64,000 bases of DNA from Lachnospiraceae bacterium (GCA_029224965.1 JAQXVO010000030.1:62001-126000); one strand, 5' to 3'; shown: positions 16,768 to 26,927, counted from the stretch's first letter. Made by a program: numbers and translations. Notes: a model not told the origin generated them from the letters alone.

Positions 16768-18537
16768 TCACATCCGCTCCGGTGCAGAGAATCCCAGGAG
16801 GTCAATGCACTGCTCCAGAACACGGCGGGTCAGATCCAGAAGCTGGATATAGCCGCCCTGCAGGGTCTGATTCTCTTCTGAAAGAATCCGGGTCTCATGA
16901 TAGAAGCGGTTCAGTGCCTCCGCTAATTCATAGACATAGGCACAGATCTTGTGGGGAGCCATTTCCTGGGCGGCGACACGGACAGCCTGGTTGAAGCGGG
17001 AAAGGATCAGCATCAGGCTCTTTTCACTCTCGCTGGCCGGCTCCTGAATGGAGTAGGCAGATGCCTTCTTGCCGGACGCCTTATATTTATTCAGGATGGA
17101 CTTGATCCGGACGATCGTATAGAGGATATAGGGACCGGTGTTTCCTTCAAATGCAGAGAAGCGGTCAATATCGAAAATATAGTCCTTGGAGGCCTGGTTC
17201 ATAAGATCGCCGTACTTGATGGCAGCCAGTGCCACCTGCTTTGCAGTCTTCTTTGCCTCTTCGTCGGAAAGCTCGGTGTTGGACTTGATCCGCTCGTACA
17301 TGCCTTCGTTGACCTCATCGAGAAGAACGGACAGACGCATAACGCCGCCGTCTCTGGTCTTGAAGGGTCCGCCGTCCTTTCCGTTCATGGTACCGAAGCC
17401 GACGAAATCAAGCTCGGTGTCCGGTCCTACAATACCGGTCTTTCTGGCACAGCGGAAGACCTGGATAAAGTGCAGCTCCTGTCTCTTGTCAACGACATAG
17501 ACGATCTTGTCCGGATGATAGTCCTCCATTCTCCAGACCAGGGTAGCCAGGTCCGTGGTATTGTAGAGAGCTGCTCCATCGGACTTTAAGATCATGCAGG
17601 GTGGGATTTCCTTCTTGTCGGAATCCTCCTTGACATCGACAACCAGGGCACCTTCGGATTCGTAGGCAAGACCCTTGTCCTTCATCATCTTAACCATGGG
17701 AGCGATATAAGGCTGGGCATCGCTTTCACCCTTCCAGAGCTCGAAGGAGACGTTCAGGCGCTTGTAGTTCTTTTTCAGATCGGTAACGGATACATCCAGG
17801 ATGTGCTGGAGCAGAGCCCGGTAGCCCCGTCTGCCCTTCTGAAGTTCTGCTGTGGCTTCCAGAGCCTTCTTATGGTATTCCTCGTCTTCCTTGGACTTCT
17901 TCGATGCGGTCGGATAGATTTCCTCCAGTTCGCTGATGGTGAAGGGAGGCTCGGTCGGATAGTCTCCGTCATAGTCCGGATCAAAGTAGACCAGATCCGG
18001 CTTCCGAAGCTTAAGTTCTGTAATAATCAAGCCCATCTGGGTTCCCCAGTCGCCGAGGTGAATATCACCGATGACCCTGTTTCCGGCGAAGGAAAGGATT
18101 CTCTTGATGCTTTCGCCGATGACAGCGGAACGAAGATGACCGACATGGAGAGGCTTGGCCACATTGGGGCCGCCATAGTCGATCATAATGGTCTTGGGAT
18201 TGGGAACCTTGTCGGCTCCGCAGCGCTCATGATCCATCCGCATGGCGTTGACATAGTCGGACAGATAGGCATTCTGGATTTTCAGGTTGATAAAGCCGGG
18301 CTTTACAGCCTCAACGCTTTCGAAGATATTGCTGTCCTCCAGACGGGAAGCAATCTCTCTTGCGATTTCCAGAGGTGCCTTGTGATATTCCTTGGCAGCC
18401 GGCATGGCTCCGTTGCACTGATATTCACAGAGATCCGGCCGGTTGGAAACAGTGACCGTGGCATATTTATCATCGTATCCGGCCTTGGCAAAGCCTTTTT
18501 TCATCTCATCTGTAATCAGATCAATTAATTCATTCAT
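16768..18537 (-). CDS. argS: Arginyl-tRNA synthetase
   Basis: 589 aa, typical length. It contains the N-terminal Arg-S additional domain, PNVAKPLHVGHLRSAVIGE (HIGH motif as HVGH at 131-134), GDWGTQMG, YVVDKRQELHF and the C-terminal DALR anticodon-binding region ending LLGFSAPERM. As in many ArgRS, a clear KMSKS is not seen; GGVMRLSVLLDEV occupies that region. It catalyses cytoplasmic charging of tRNA-Arg. The next gene upstream is a VanZ protein, 32 bases away on the same strand. Confidence 0.97.
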   Translation of the reverse strand: MNELIDLITDEMKKGFAKAGYDDKYATVTVSNRPDLCEYQCNGAMPAAKEYHKAPLEIAREIASRLEDSNIFESVEAVKPGFINLKIQNAYLSDYVNAMRMDHERCGADKVPNPKTIMIDYGGPNVAKPLHVGHLRSAVIGESIKRILSFAGNRVIGDIHLGDWGTQMGLIITELKLRKPDLVYFDPDYDGDYPTEPPFTISELEEIYPTASKKSKEDEEYHKKALEATAELQKGRRGYRALLQHILDVSVTDLKKNYKRLNVSFELWKGESDAQPYIAPMVKMMKDKGLAYESEGALVVDVKEDSDKKEIPPCMILKSDGAALYNTTDLATLVWRMEDYHPDKIVYVVDKRQELHFIQVFRCARKTGIVGPDTELDFVGFGTMNGKDGGPFKTRDGGVMRLSVLLDEVNEGMYERIKSNTELSDEEAKKTAKQVALAAIKYGDLMNQASKDYIFDIDRFSAFEGNTGPYILYTIVRIKSILNKYKASGKKASAYSIQEPASESEKSLMLILSRFNQAVRVAAQEMAPHKICAYVYELAEALNRFYHETRILSEENQTLQGGYIQLLDLTRRVLEQCIDLLGFSAPERM

Positions 18538-18569
18538 TGTATTTGTTTTCCTTTATATTTATTTACCGT

Positions 18570-19088
18570 TCAGCTTAAGGTCGTACGTCTTAAGATTCTG
18601 TGATAGAGAATGTTCAGAATCAGCCAGGACAGAAGAAGACCGAGAGCGAGACCGATCGAGTCGATGCACACATCTCTGATCTGGGCGGACCGCTCGGAGA
18701 CGAAGTACTGATGGAGTTCATCCGATGCCGCATAGAGGACGCCGAGAAGAAAGGGACGAAGGAGAAGATCCGCATAGAAACTTTTCCTCATGACATCCTT
18801 GTTCTTCGCTCTCATCCACTCGCGGAGGGTGAAAACCATGAAGATTTCCAGAATCAGATACTCCGTGACATGGGCCATTTTCCGGACCAGAAAGGACCGG
18901 AAAGCCAGGCTGGATCCCGGTGCGATCCAGAGGAGAAAACGATTGCCCAGCTTAAGAAAGATGTTCGACATCTCTGTCGACTCCTCTCCCGGCATGGAGG
19001 ACATGACAAAGATCATGGTCATCCAGGCCAGAAGCAGGATCAGAAAGATGATTGCGCGGCTGCGCAGTCTGTAACGATATCCTTCCAT
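18570..19088 (-). CDS. VanZ family membrane protein
   Basis: 172 aa with about four hydrophobic helices (IIFLILLLAWMTMIFVMSS at the N terminus, PFLLGVLYAASDELHQYFV, IGLALGLLLSWLILNIL). The ASDELHQ...R...DVCIDSIG pattern is the VanZ-like signature. VanZ relatives are linked to teicoplanin tolerance or to cell-envelope lipid handling; nothing here supports a resistance role. It sits between glnS and argS. Confidence 0.85.
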   Translation of the reverse strand: MEGYRYRLRSRAIIFLILLLAWMTMIFVMSSMPGEESTEMSNIFLKLGNRFLLWIAPGSSLAFRSFLVRKMAHVTEYLILEIFMVFTLREWMRAKNKDVMRKSFYADLLLRPFLLGVLYAASDELHQYFVSERSAQIRDVCIDSIGLALGLLLSWLILNILYHRILRRTTLS

Positions 19089-19104
19089 TGGATTCTTCTG
19101 CTCC

Positions 19105-20790
19105 TTAGTTCTTTGCCGGAAGCCTGTAGCTGGACTTCAGAGAAACCACCCGGTTGAAGACCAGATGATTCGGACGGGAATCCCGGCAGTCTACGCAGTA
19201 GAAACCGTCGCGGACAAACTGGAAGCTGTCGTAGGCCTTGGCATCCTTTACAGCCGGTTCGATATAAGCGGTCAGAACCTTCTTCGAGTTCGGGTTTACA
19301 TTTACGCTTCCGTCCTCGTTATAGACGCCGAGCTCTTCATTCACGATATTCTCATACTGACGGACCTCTGCCTCAACTGCGGTAGCGGCATTGACCCAGT
19401 GAATGGTGCCGCGGACCTTACGTCCGTCCGGAGAATCACCGCCCCGGGTCTCGGGATCATAGGTGCAGTGAACCCTTGTGACATTGCCTTCCTCATCGGT
19501 CTCATAGGAGGTGCAGGTCACATAGTAGGCATTCATGAGGCGGACCTCATTGCCCGGATACAGTCTCTTGTACTTCTTCGGAGGCTCGACCATAAAGTCA
19601 TCGGCTTCAATGTAAAGCTCGCGGCTGAAGGGAACCTCACGGCTTCCGAGGGCTTCATTTTCCTTGTTGTTGGGAACGGTCAGATACTCGGTCTTTCCTT
19701 CCGGGTAGTTGTCAATGACAAGCTTTACCGGATGCATCACGGCCATGACACGGCTGTCCCGAAGCTTTAAGTCCTCACGGATACAGTACTCAAGCTCTGC
19801 GTAGTCAATGGAGGCATTGCTCTTACTGATACCGGTCAGGCGGACAAAGTTCTGGATGGACTCCGGTGTGAAGCCGCGGCGGCGAAGGCCTGCGATGGAA
19901 ACCAGGCGGGGATCATCCCAGCCGTCTACGGTGCCGTTTTCTACCAGGCGCTTGATATAGCGCTTACCGGTGATCACATTGGTCAGATACATCTTGGCAA
20001 ATTCAATCTGTCTGGGCGGATGAGGGAAACAGCCGGCCTCGCGGACAACCCAGTCGTAAAGAGGTCTGTGATCCTCAAATTCCAGGGTGCAGAGAGAATG
20101 GGTCACACCCTCGATGGCATCCTCGATCGGATGAGCGAAGTCATACATGGGATAGATGCACCACTTGTCTCCGGTTCTGACATGGGACATATGGGCCACA
20201 CGGTAGATGACCGGATCCCGCATGTTGATGTTGGGAGATGCCATGTCAATCCGGGCACGGATAACCATCTCGCCGTCCTTGTACTTTCCAGCCTTCATGT
20301 CACGGAAAATCTGCAGGGATTCCTCAGCCGGACGATTGCAGTTGGGGTCGTCCTTACCGGGCTCGGTCAGAGTTCCCCGGTATTCGCGGATCTCATCTGC
20401 GGTCAGGTCGGAAGCATAGGCCTTGCCTCTCTTGATCAGGTCCTCGGCAATTTCATACATCTTATCGAAGTAATCGGATGCGTAGTGAACCACACCGCCG
20501 AAATCAGCACCCAGCCATTCGATATCCTTCTTGATGGATTCTACGAATTCATTCTTCTCCTTGGTCGGGTTGGTATCATCAAAACGCATGTTGAAGCGGC
20601 CATGATATTCCTTGGCAATGCCGTAGTTCAGAAGAATGGACTTGGCGTGGCCGATGTGGAGATAGCCGTTGGGTTCCGGAGGAAAACGGGTAACGACCTC
20701 TGTGTATCGTCCCTCCGCAAGATCCTTGTCGATCTCAAGCTCGATAAAATTCTTGGTGCCGGTGATTGTTTCGGTAACTTCTGCTGCCAT
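19105..20790 (-). CDS. glnS: Glutaminyl-tRNA synthetase
   Basis: 561 aa. GlxRS catalytic core with PPEPNGYLHIGHAKS (HIGH at 45-48), FDDTNPTKEK, and the C-terminal anticodon-binding beta barrels. The KMSKS position reads VITGKRYIKRL instead of the common VMSKRKL, a variant worth noting. It is distinguished from GltX by the GlnRS-type ATP pocket and the beta-barrel C terminus. The leader (20791-20890) holds a CCCCGG/CCGGGG inverted repeat but no T-box sequence. Confidence 0.95.
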   Translation of the reverse strand: MAAEVTETITGTKNFIELEIDKDLAEGRYTEVVTRFPPEPNGYLHIGHAKSILLNYGIAKEYHGRFNMRFDDTNPTKEKNEFVESIKKDIEWLGADFGGVVHYASDYFDKMYEIAEDLIKRGKAYASDLTADEIREYRGTLTEPGKDDPNCNRPAEESLQIFRDMKAGKYKDGEMVIRARIDMASPNINMRDPVIYRVAHMSHVRTGDKWCIYPMYDFAHPIEDAIEGVTHSLCTLEFEDHRPLYDWVVREAGCFPHPPRQIEFAKMYLTNVITGKRYIKRLVENGTVDGWDDPRLVSIAGLRRRGFTPESIQNFVRLTGISKSNASIDYAELEYCIREDLKLRDSRVMAVMHPVKLVIDNYPEGKTEYLTVPNNKENEALGSREVPFSRELYIEADDFMVEPPKKYKRLYPGNEVRLMNAYYVTCTSYETDEEGNVTRVHCTYDPETRGGDSPDGRKVRGTIHWVNAATAVEAEVRQYENIVNEELGVYNEDGSVNVNPNSKKVLTAYIEPAVKDAKAYDSFQFVRDGFYCVDCRDSRPNHLVFNRVVSLKSSYRLPAKN

Positions 20791-20959
20791 TTTTAAACCT
20801 TACTTTCTTTTACAATGAACTCCCCGGCTTCGGTTTCTCTGCCTTCCGCCCGGGGAAATCTCCTGATGAAGTATATGAGTGAGTTTATATAACAGATTAA
20901 AATGTCAGAGCGAGTTTATCTGACAAATGTAAACCCTGAGTAAAACTGGTCTTCATCCC

Positions 20960-21886
20960 TTATTTCACGTGTGTATGCGTAAAGAGATGATCCTGGCAGT
21001 ACTCGTAATTTCCATTGCACTTGCTGCAGTAACGGAAGGTCAGCTCCGGATTGGAGATGTCTGTCCGGCCGCAGATACAGCATTTATGACGGGGCTTTTG
21101 CCCCTGGTCCTGACCGGACGGGCCGAAGCCGTCCTTAAAATTCCTTGTCGCCCGCTGGAAGTTTCTTCTTCTCTTGGCCTGTCGGAAGGAGACATGATAA
21201 TTGTCCCTGGTCGAATGATAGAAAATAATGAAGCTTAAGAAGGATGCCGCAATCTCCACGGCGCCGCTGAAATAGCCGCTTGAAATAAAGCGGATCAGAT
21301 CGATGACCGTGAAAATGGCATAGACAATGGACAGCCATTTCATCCGGATAGGAATGATGAAGTAAAGCATAACCTGCATATCCGGATAGCAGAGGGCAAA
21401 GGCCAGGAAAATCGACAGGTTGATGTAGTTGGTCGAAATGACCGAGGCCTGCATGGCCATCATGGTCGACAGGGCGACCGCCGGATATCCCTGGGCTGCA
21501 TAGACGGCATAGAGGATAAAGGACCCGATGACCGTAAAAAGGATGCCGCTCCAGATGAAGACATTGAAGCGGAAGGTGCCCCAGGTCCGTTCCAGGACGG
21601 TTCCCAGCTGCCAGTAGAAGATCATCATGATGACGCCGAAAATGAAGTTGATAAATCCGCTTCCGAAGGGCGGAATCAGAACCCAGGTAATGAGTCTCCA
21701 GATCTGGGGAATGGGGGTTCCGTGAATGATCTGGTAGGGATCCAGTGTCATATAGGACAGGTAGGGGACCTTTAAGATCTGCTGTCCGAGGACAAAGAAG
21801 TAACCCAGGATATAGCCGCCGATCAGGTAATTCATCAGATGTCGGATGGCATATTTTCCAAATTTTCTTTCTAATTTATCCCACAT
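20960..21886 (-). CDS. Rhomboid-fold membrane protein lacking protease motif, with zinc ribbon
   Basis: 308 aa. About six transmembrane helices with the rhomboid/derlin arrangement (LGTVLERTWGTFRFN after the first long loop). The expected catalytic GxSG is replaced by ALSTMMAMQAS and no paired histidine is evident, so proteolysis is unlikely. The C-terminal about 60 residues carry CCICGRTD, YCSKCNGNYEYCQDHLFTH, a probable zinc-binding knuckle in the cytoplasm. A near-perfect promoter lies about 40 bases upstream. Function unknown. Confidence 0.75.
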   Translation of the reverse strand: MWDKLERKFGKYAIRHLMNYLIGGYILGYFFVLGQQILKVPYLSYMTLDPYQIIHGTPIPQIWRLITWVLIPPFGSGFINFIFGVIMMIFYWQLGTVLERTWGTFRFNVFIWSGILFTVIGSFILYAVYAAQGYPAVALSTMMAMQASVISTNYINLSIFLAFALCYPDMQVMLYFIIPIRMKWLSIVYAIFTVIDLIRFISSGYFSGAVEIAASFLSFIIFYHSTRDNYHVSFRQAKRRRNFQRATRNFKDGFGPSGQDQGQKPRHKCCICGRTDISNPELTFRYCSKCNGNYEYCQDHLFTHTHVK

Positions 21887-21925
21887 ATAGTAGCTCCGTT
21901 AAAATTGAATACAAAATCACTCATC

Positions 21926-21954
21926 ATTATAAATTTGCAGAGGATACTTGTCAA
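21926..21954 (-). promoter_or_regulatory. Consensus sigma-A promoter of the rhomboid-fold gene
   Basis: Read on the minus strand: TTGACA (21954-21949), 17-base spacer, TATAAT (21931-21926). Both boxes match consensus exactly; the start codon is about 40 bases downstream. Confidence 0.85.
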
Positions 21955-22066
21955 CGCAAGCGAAAAGAGCCCCAAATCTCCTGTCAGATCCGGCAGCGGA
22001 TTCGGGTCTGTCTTCCAATCGAGTTCCTACATTTATAAACAATCTCTAAAGAATGTATGAATCGGT

Positions 22067-22095
22067 TTGTATTTCTGTCTCTTTCTTATTATAAT
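22067..22095 (+). promoter_or_regulatory. Promoter of the 2-hydroxyacyl-CoA dehydratase gene
   Basis: TTGTAT (22067-22072), 17-base spacer, TATAAT (22090-22095). A leader of about 145 bases follows before the start at 22249; it contains GCCGGAATCCGGC but no riboswitch that I recognise. The rest of the 21887-22248 divergent gap holds no gene. Confidence 0.65.
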
Positions 22096-22248
22096 GCTAA
22101 ATCGAACGCGTGATCTTTTCTCGTTTTTTTCCGGGGCAAACGCACATGGTCCCTTGGTCCGGAACAGGAAAAATCAGAAAGGCTCATGAGATTGACTGCA
22201 CTGCCGGAATCCGGCAGGATCTGTATTAATTAAGGAAGGATGACATTT

Positions 22249-25200
22249 ATGTCAAACAACAACCTCTATAAGATGGGTATCGATATCGGATCCACAACCG
22301 TCAAGGTTGCCATCCTCGATCCGGACGACAAGCTCATCTTCTCCGATTATGAGAGACATTTTGCCAATATCCGCGAGACTCTTCACGGACTGATTGACAA
22401 GGCCTACAAGATTACCGGCGACATCACCGTTGCCCCGATTATCACCGGATCCGGCGGACTGACACTGGCCAAGCACCTGGGCATCTCCTTTACCCAGGAG
22501 GTTATCGCCGTATCCACTGCCCTCACCTACTACGCTCCCCAGACCGACGTTGCCATCGAGCTCGGCGGCGAGGATGCCAAGATCATCTATTTTGAGAATG
22601 GAAATGTAGAGCAGAGAATGAACGGAATCTGTGCCGGCGGTACCGGTTCCTTCATCGATCAGATGGCTTCTCTTCTCCAGACCGATGCTTCCGGACTGAA
22701 CGAGTATGCCAAGAACTATAAGGCCATGTATACCATTGCCAGCCGCTGTGGTGTTTTCGCCAAGACTGATATCCAGCCCCTGATCAACGAGGGTGCCACC
22801 AAGGAAGACCTTGCGGCCTCCATTTTCCAGGCCGTAGTCAACCAGACCATTTCCGGCCTGGCCCAGGGCAAGCCCATCCGCGGCCATGTTGCCTTTCTCG
22901 GCGGTCCTCTTCACTTCCTGGACCAGCTGAGACAGCGTTTCATCGAGACCCTGAAGCTGGATGAAGAGCATACCATTGTTCCCGAGAATTCCCATCTTTT
23001 TGCGGCCATCGGCTCTGCCCTGACCTATAAGGAAAATGAGACCAAGACCATGCAGGGTCTCCTGGACGAGCTTTCCCGTCCCATTCATATGGAATTCGAG
23101 GTTGCAAGACTGGAGCCTCTCTTCAAATCCAAAGAAGAATACAAAGAATTTGAAGACCGTCATAACAAGGCCATTGTAAAGAAGGGCTCTCTCAAGGATT
23201 ACCACGGCAATGCCTACCTGGGAATCGATGCCGGTTCCACAACCACAAAGCTTGCGGTCATCGGCGAAGACGGAGATCTCCTCTATTCCTTCTACTCCAG
23301 CAACAACGGAAGTCCCTTAAAGACTGCCATTAAGTCCCTGGAAGAAATCTATGATCAGTTGCCGAGCGATACCCATATCGTTCATGCCTGTTCCACAGGC
23401 TACGGCGAAGCTCTTCTGAAATCCGCCCTGAAGCTGGAAGAGGGCGAGGTTGAAACCGTGGCCCATTACTATGCCGCTGCCTTCTTCGATCCCAAGGTCG
23501 ATACCATCATGGATATCGGCGGTCAGGACATGAAGTTCATGCGGGTCAAGAACAAGACCATCGATTCCGTCCAGCTGAACGAATCCTGCTCCAGCGGATG
23601 CGGATCCTTTATCGAGACCTTCGCTCATTCCCTGAATTATTCGGTTGAGGACTTTGCCAAAGAAGCTCTTTTTGCAGAGCACCCCATCGATCTCGGAACC
23701 CGCTGCACCGTCTTCATGAACTCCAAAGTCAAGCAGGCCCAGAAGGAGGGCGCCACTGTGGCCGATATTTCCGCAGGTCTTGCCTATTCCGTTATCAAGA
23801 ATGCCCTCTTCAAGGTCGTAAAGCTGGCTGATCCCAGCGAGCTTGGAGCCAACATGGTCGTTCAGGGCGGTACCTTCTATAATAATGCGGTTCTCCGTGC
23901 CTTCGAGAAGATCTCCGGCAAGGATGTCATCCGTCCGGATATTGCAGGACTCATGGGAGCCTTCGGTGCAGCACTTCTGGCCAAGAAGCGCTATCATGTC
24001 AATCCCCATACGACCATGCTTCCGATCGAAGAGATCCGAAAACTGACCTTCACCACCGAGCTGTCCCGCTGCCAGTACTGCAACAACCACTGTCTCCTGA
24101 CTCATAACAACTTCAGCGACGGCCGTTCCTTCATTACCGGAAACCGCTGCGAGCGCGGTCTGGGTCTGGAAAAGAACCCCAACCACATTCCCAACCTCTA
24201 CGAGTACAAGCTGAAGCGGATCTTCCAGGAGCGTCCTCTGGCACCGGATCAGGCCACCCGCGGAACCGTCGGCATCCCGAGAGTCCTGAATATGTATGAA
24301 AACTACCCCTTCTGGGCAGCCTTCTTTAAGAAACTCGGTTTCCGTGTGGTTCTGTCTCCGATCTCCAGCCGTAAGATCTATGAGCTCGGCATCGAATCCA
24401 TTCCGTCCGAATCCGAATGCTATCCGGCCAAGCTCTCCCACGGTCATGTGCAATGGCTGATCAATAAAAAAGTGGATTTCATTTTCTACCCCTGTGTTCC
24501 CTATGAGAGAAATGAATTCCCGGATTCCAACAACCACTACAACTGCCCCATTGTTACTTCCTACGCCGAGAATATCAAGAACAATGTCGAGGATATCACC
24601 TCCGGCAAGGTTCGTTTCTTAAATCCTTTCGTGGCCTTCTCTTCCGAGAAGATCCTGGCCGATCAGCTGGTCAAGGTCTTCGACAAGGAATTCCAGATTC
24701 CGGAGGATGAGGTCCGGGCAGCCGCCCACATCGGCTGGGAAGCCCAGGGCCAGTTTCGGAAGGATGTCGAGGACAAGGGACTTGAGACCATTGAATACTT
24801 AAAGAAGACCGGCCGGCATGGCATCGTTCTCTGCGGACGTCCCTACCACATCGATCCGGAAATCAACCACGGCATTCCGGACGCTATCACCTCCTACGGT
24901 ATGGCCGTCCTGACCGAGGATTCCATTTCCGAGCTGGGCGAGCTGGAGCGGCCTCTGATCGTCATGGACCAGTGGATGTATCATACCCGTATGTACTCGG
25001 CCGCCAACTATGTCAAGAAGACCGACTTCCTGGATGTCATTCAGCTGAACTCCTTCGGCTGCGGTGTCGATGCCGTAACAACTGACTGTGTCCGTGATAT
25101 CCTGAACGGCTCCGGCAAGATCTATACCTGCCTGAAGATCGATGAGGTCAATAACCTGGGTGCCGCCAAGATCCGGATCCGTTCCCTTCTGGCCGCTCTC

Positions 25201-26562
25201 CGTGTCAGAGATCAGGAGAAGGCTGAGCGGGAAATTCATTCGGCTGCCTTCAAGAGAACCGAATATACCAAGGAAATGAAGAAGGAGAAATGGACCATTC
25301 TGGCTCCTCAGATGTCTCCCATTCACTTCGAATTAATCCAGCCGGCCCTCCAGGCAGCCGGATACAATGTCATCGTTCCGGATATTCCCGCCCGGGAATG
25401 TGTCGATGTCGGACTTCGCTATGTCAATAACGATGCCTGCTATCCTTCCCTGATCGTTGTCGGCCAGCTCATGGCTGCCATCAAACGCGGCGATTATGAT
25501 ATGAACAGGACCGCCCTTCTCATTACCCAGACCGGCGGCGGCTGCCGGGCAAGCAACTACATCGGATTCCTCCGCCGGGCCCTGGACAAGGCCGGATACG
25601 AGCATGTTCCGGTTATCTCTCTTTCGGCTCAGGGACTGGAGAAGAATTCCGGCTTCAAGATCACGCCAAGCCTGGTACAGCATGGCTTCTATGCCCTGAT
25701 CTTCGGAGATATCTTCCTCCGCTGCGTCTACCGGGTAAGGCCTTACGAGAAGGTTCCGGGATCCACCGATGAGCTCCATGAGAAATGGAAGAAGAAGGTC
25801 ATCGAATTCGTTACAGGAAACGGACTGCTCTCCCACCGAAAGTTTAAGAAGATGTGCAAGGATATCATCCATGATTTCGACACCCTGCCCATTATTGAGG
25901 GCTTACGGAAACCAAGAGTCGGAATCGTCGGAGAGATCCTGGTCAAGTTCCATCCGGTTGCCAACAACCATCTGGCAGACCAGCTGGAGGCCGAAGGTGC
26001 CGAGGCCGTTGTTCCGGATCTTCTGGACTTCTTCCTCTACAGCTTCTATACGGCTAACTTCAAGGAAGAGAACCTGGGTACCTCTCATAAGTCCACGGTC
26101 CTCTGCAATGCCATGATCCGAATCTTCGAGTGGGCCAGACAGGCTGCCCGCGAGGCCTATGAGGAAAGTGAGCGTTTCACTGCTCCCAACCATATCCAGG
26201 ATACCGCCAAGATGGCAGAGCAGATTGTATCTCTTGGTAACATGACCGGTGAGGGATGGCTTCTGACTGGCGAAATGCTGGAACTCATGCACCAGGATGC
26301 CAAGAACATCGTCTGCATCCAGCCCTTCGGCTGCCTGCCCAACCACATCATCGGCAAGGGCGTCATCAAGCGGATCCGCGAGCTGAATCCGGATGCCAAT
26401 ATCGTAGCCATCGATTACGATCCGGGCGCTTCCGAGGTTAACCAGCTCAACCGAATCAAGATGATGCTGACCAACGCTCAGAGAAATCTGAAGAAGGAAG
26501 AAATGGAAGAAGCTGCAAAGGCTGAAAAAACTGAGGAAGTAAAGGAATCGGCTGCAGTCTGA
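22249..26562 (+). CDS. Fused 2-hydroxyacyl-CoA dehydratase activator/dehydratase-like protein
   Basis: 1437 aa. Two BadF/BcrA-type ATPase domains in tandem (MGIDIGSTTVKVA near residue 9; LGIDAGSTTTKLAVIG near 325), each with a Cys for the shared 4Fe-4S cluster (CAGGTGSF; CSSGCGSF). Then a DUF2229 region (RVLNMYENYPFW...), and a C-terminal dehydratase-subunit-like domain (about 1000-1400) rich in conserved cysteines. Family members drive radical dehydrations by ATP-coupled electron transfer in oxygen-sensitive anaerobes; the substrate here is unknown. The start at 22249 is preferred over ATG 22240 because the latter touches the AAGGAAGG ribosome binding site. It has its own promoter and terminator. 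Confidence 0.9.
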   Translation: MSNNNLYKMGIDIGSTTVKVAILDPDDKLIFSDYERHFANIRETLHGLIDKAYKITGDITVAPIITGSGGLTLAKHLGISFTQEVIAVSTALTYYAPQTDVAIELGGEDAKIIYFENGNVEQRMNGICAGGTGSFIDQMASLLQTDASGLNEYAKNYKAMYTIASRCGVFAKTDIQPLINEGATKEDLAASIFQAVVNQTISGLAQGKPIRGHVAFLGGPLHFLDQLRQRFIETLKLDEEHTIVPENSHLFAAIGSALTYKENETKTMQGLLDELSRPIHMEFEVARLEPLFKSKEEYKEFEDRHNKAIVKKGSLKDYHGNAYLGIDAGSTTTKLAVIGEDGDLLYSFYSSNNGSPLKTAIKSLEEIYDQLPSDTHIVHACSTGYGEALLKSALKLEEGEVETVAHYYAAAFFDPKVDTIMDIGGQDMKFMRVKNKTIDSVQLNESCSSGCGSFIETFAHSLNYSVEDFAKEALFAEHPIDLGTRCTVFMNSKVKQAQKEGATVADISAGLAYSVIKNALFKVVKLADPSELGANMVVQGGTFYNNAVLRAFEKISGKDVIRPDIAGLMGAFGAALLAKKRYHVNPHTTMLPIEEIRKLTFTTELSRCQYCNNHCLLTHNNFSDGRSFITGNRCERGLGLEKNPNHIPNLYEYKLKRIFQERPLAPDQATRGTVGIPRVLNMYENYPFWAAFFKKLGFRVVLSPISSRKIYELGIESIPSESECYPAKLSHGHVQWLINKKVDFIFYPCVPYERNEFPDSNNHYNCPIVTSYAENIKNNVEDITSGKVRFLNPFVAFSSEKILADQLVKVFDKEFQIPEDEVRAAAHIGWEAQGQFRKDVEDKGLETIEYLKKTGRHGIVLCGRPYHIDPEINHGIPDAITSYGMAVLTEDSISELGELERPLIVMDQWMYHTRMYSAANYVKKTDFLDVIQLNSFGCGVDAVTTDCVRDILNGSGKIYTCLKIDEVNNLGAAKIRIRSLLAALRVRDQEKAEREIHSAAFKRTEYTKEMKKEKWTILAPQMSPIHFELIQPALQAAGYNVIVPDIPARECVDVGLRYVNNDACYPSLIVVGQLMAAIKRGDYDMNRTALLITQTGGGCRASNYIGFLRRALDKAGYEHVPVISLSAQGLEKNSGFKITPSLVQHGFYALIFGDIFLRCVYRVRPYEKVPGSTDELHEKWKKKVIEFVTGNGLLSHRKFKKMCKDIIHDFDTLPIIEGLRKPRVGIVGEILVKFHPVANNHLADQLEAEGAEAVVPDLLDFFLYSFYTANFKEENLGTSHKSTVLCNAMIRIFEWARQAAREAYEESERFTAPNHIQDTAKMAEQIVSLGNMTGEGWLLTGEMLELMHQDAKNIVCIQPFGCLPNHIIGKGVIKRIRELNPDANIVAIDYDPGASEVNQLNRIKMMLTNAQRNLKKEEMEEAAKAEKTEEVKESAAV

Positions 26563-26630
26563 CATCTTTGTAACAGTCTGATCTGTTGAAAGCTGTATAC
26601 AAATCGGCTTTACCTGAATATTCTTTCATA

Positions 26631-26669
26631 GAACCTGTAAGTCCTTCCGGGCTTACGGGTTCTTTTTTT
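26631..26669 (+). terminator. Rho-independent terminator of the dehydratase gene
   Basis: GAACCTGTAAG (26631-26641) pairs with CTTACGGGTTC (26652-26662), one G-T pair, followed by seven T. Confidence 0.9.
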
Positions 26670-26738
26670 ACGCCAATTTAAGAAGACATGCCCTTACCTT
26701 CCTTTGTCATTTATGAGTCATATCCTGTATATATTTTA

Positions 26739-26765
26739 TTAGCACTCATTTAAAAAGAGTGCTAA
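26739..26765 (+). promoter_or_regulatory. CIRCE operator (HrcA site) upstream of htpG
   Basis: TTAGCACTC (26739-26747), nine bases, GAGTGCTAA (26757-26765): a perfect match to the HrcA operator. It sits just upstream of the -35 box of the htpG promoter, implying HrcA repression relieved by heat. In Bacillus subtilis htpG is not an HrcA target, so the wiring differs. Confidence 0.93.
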
Positions 26766-26772
26766 TTTTCTA

Positions 26773-26801
26773 TTGACTCGTACAATAAAGACAACTAAAA
26801 T
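26773..26801 (+). promoter_or_regulatory. Vegetative promoter of htpG
   Basis: TTGACT (26773-26778), 17-base spacer, TAAAAT (26796-26801), beginning seven bases after CIRCE. The 5' leader is about 120 bases and unannotated; AAAGGAG precedes the start. Confidence 0.85.
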
Positions 26802-26927
26802 AGAATTGTTCAGGTTGTAGAAAAGGCACGGCAGGGATTGGTCTATATTTACCAGTATCTGACCGGGCTTTACATTTTCGGTGCTATATAGAGAAAAAGA
26901 ACTATAAATAAAAGGAGTGAAGATTTT

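Noticed and set aside
20791-20959. T-box or riboswitch leader for glnS
   Set aside because: No specifier loop, AGGGTGG-type T-box or antiterminator pairing; only a simple G+C inverted repeat.
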